From: Ensifer sp. LCM 4579
GTDB taxonomy: Bacteria > Pseudomonadota > Alphaproteobacteria > Rhizobiales > Rhizobiaceae
Assembly (NCBI RefSeq): GCF_001854885.1
Contig: NZ_MDDV01000013.1
Location: forward strand, 330,627-394,626
Length of the DNA: 64,000 nucleotides
Reading direction: 5' to 3'
The notes beneath the pieces were generated by a model. It did not search any database. It saw only the letters and a program-made list of their open reading frames with translations, and was not told the origin of the DNA. Below are positions 63,379-64,000 of the stretch, piece by piece (position 1 is the stretch's first letter; each line of letters starts with the position of its first letter). A program made the position numbers and the translations under genes.

Positions 63379-64000
63379 TCAAGGCATCAGCACGGCGGCG
63401 CCGTTCAGTCTGCCGTTGCGAAGATCATCCAGGGCGGCATTCGCCTCTTCCAAGGGATAGACGCATGTGCGGGTGTGCACCCCGGCGCGCGCGGCAATCT
63501 CAAGAAATTCGCGCGCGTCCTGACGCGTCAGATTGGCAACGGACAGAAGCTCGCGCTCCCCCCAAATGAGCTGATAGGGCATGGCAGGAATGTCGCTCAT
63601 ATGGATGCCGCCGCAGACGACCCGACCTCCCTTGCGCACCGCCTGGAGCGCCCTCGGTACAAGAGCTCCGACCGGCGCGAAAATGATTGCTGCGTCCAAC
63701 AACTCGGGCGGGGATTCGTCCGATGTCCCGGCCCAGGCCGCGCTGAGCTCGCGCGCAAAGCGCTGGGCCGCCGTATCGCCGGGACGCGTGAAGGCATAGA
63801 CCTCTCTTTCCTGCCAGGTACAGATCTGGGCGATGATATGCGCGGCGGCGCCGAAGCCGTACAGACCGATCCGCCGGCCTTCTCCTGCCCGCTTCAGCGA
63901 GCGCCAGCCGATGAGCCCGGCGCAGAGCAGGGGCGCGAGCGCTACCGGGTCGCCCGCAGGATCGAGATCGAAGGCATAGTCGGCGTCAGCGACGACATTC
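63379..64000 (-). CDS. Zinc-dependent alcohol dehydrogenase, C-terminal part (start outside window)
   Basis: The last 206 residues of an MDR-type zinc alcohol dehydrogenase. The frame is open to the right edge. It includes a Rossmann motif GLYGFGAAAHIIAQ and DAAIIFAPVGALVPRALQAVRKGGRVVCGGIHMSDI. The N-terminal catalytic zinc site is off the window, so substrate class is unknown. Confidence 0.85.
   Translation of the reverse strand, partial: NVVADADYAFDLDPAGDPVALAPLLCAGLIGWRSLKRAGEGRRIGLYGFGAAAHIIAQICTWQEREVYAFTRPGDTAAQRFARELSAAWAGTSDESPPELLDAAIIFAPVGALVPRALQAVRKGGRVVCGGIHMSDIPAMPYQLIWGERELLSVANLTRQDAREFLEIAARAGVHTRTCVYPLEEANAALDDLRNGRLNGAAVLMP

Noticed and set aside
1-64000. CRISPR arrays, tRNA or rRNA genes, prophage or insertion sequence genes
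   Set aside because: None seen on reading both strands. The only repeats are the short dispersed intergenic elements and the RTX codons.

Overview
The window looks like a high-GC alphaproteobacterial genome of the Rhizobiales, most likely Sinorhizobium/Ensifer or a close relative. The pointers are a PrsDE-type type I secretion pair, NnrU and norEFCBQD genes, families common in rhizobia (DUF982, DUF6074, DUF992, DUF1236, DUF2934, DUF3175), RirA-type iron boxes (TGA-N9-TCA), and several copies of a composite intergenic repeat with a 'gcgccgcgcgtct...' core. I saw no rRNA, tRNA, CRISPR array, prophage or transposase. Species assignment is inference.

Region 1 (1-9.8 kb) is the most notable. A leftward seven-gene operon with overlapping or nearly touching genes starts at a TGA-N9-TCA iron box (9766-9780). 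It encodes an SbnI-like serine kinase, an SbnH-like PLP decarboxylase, an SbnA-like PLP synthase, an opine dehydrogenase, an IucA/IucC-type NIS synthetase, an MFS exporter and a siderophore-binding protein. A TonB-dependent receptor (5' end outside the window) converges on it. No SbnB equivalent is in the operon. The enzyme set fits, step by step, the known structure of rhizobactin (lysine, an aminoethyl bridge, a carboxyethyl group and a malyl amide); that pathway is my inference. A second iron-siderophore ABC system (46.8-50.0 kb), also behind a TGA-N9-TCA box, has a binding protein paralogous to the one in the biosynthetic operon. It may supply the missing permease and ATPase.

Region 2 (10-18.7 kb) is a nitric oxide reductase locus: norE, F, C, B, Q and D rightward, flanked by two NnrU-family genes and three small genes, with two TTG-N8-CAA Fnr/NnrR-type sites. 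Region 3 (18.8-32.2 kb) holds an RTX metalloprotease without a signal peptide, a divergent ornithine cyclodeaminase/Lrp pair, small secreted DUF proteins, a TerC/DUF475 membrane protein, a DUF1275 protein and the PrsD/PrsE-like type I exporter. The exporter could secrete the RTX protease.

Region 4 (32.4-46 kb) is mixed: Ogt-type alkyltransferase, class III adenylate cyclase, FAH-family hydrolase, EamA transporter, a large P2-type cation ATPase, YbhB-like protein, 3-methyladenine glycosylase divergent from a DUF763 protein, a glutathione S-transferase and several small stress-type proteins. Region 5 (50-57.1 kb) is a leftward LacI-controlled sugar ABC importer with a GH32 fructosidase, probably for sucrose or fructo-oligosaccharides. 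Region 6 (57.4-64 kb) has an NfeD/slipin pair, an MgtC-family protein, a phasin-like protein, a flavin-binding protein, a tandem universal stress protein and the C-terminal part of a zinc alcohol dehydrogenase.

Starts were chosen from visible ribosome binding sites and operon overlaps. Family names come from motif recognition by eye, not database searches.
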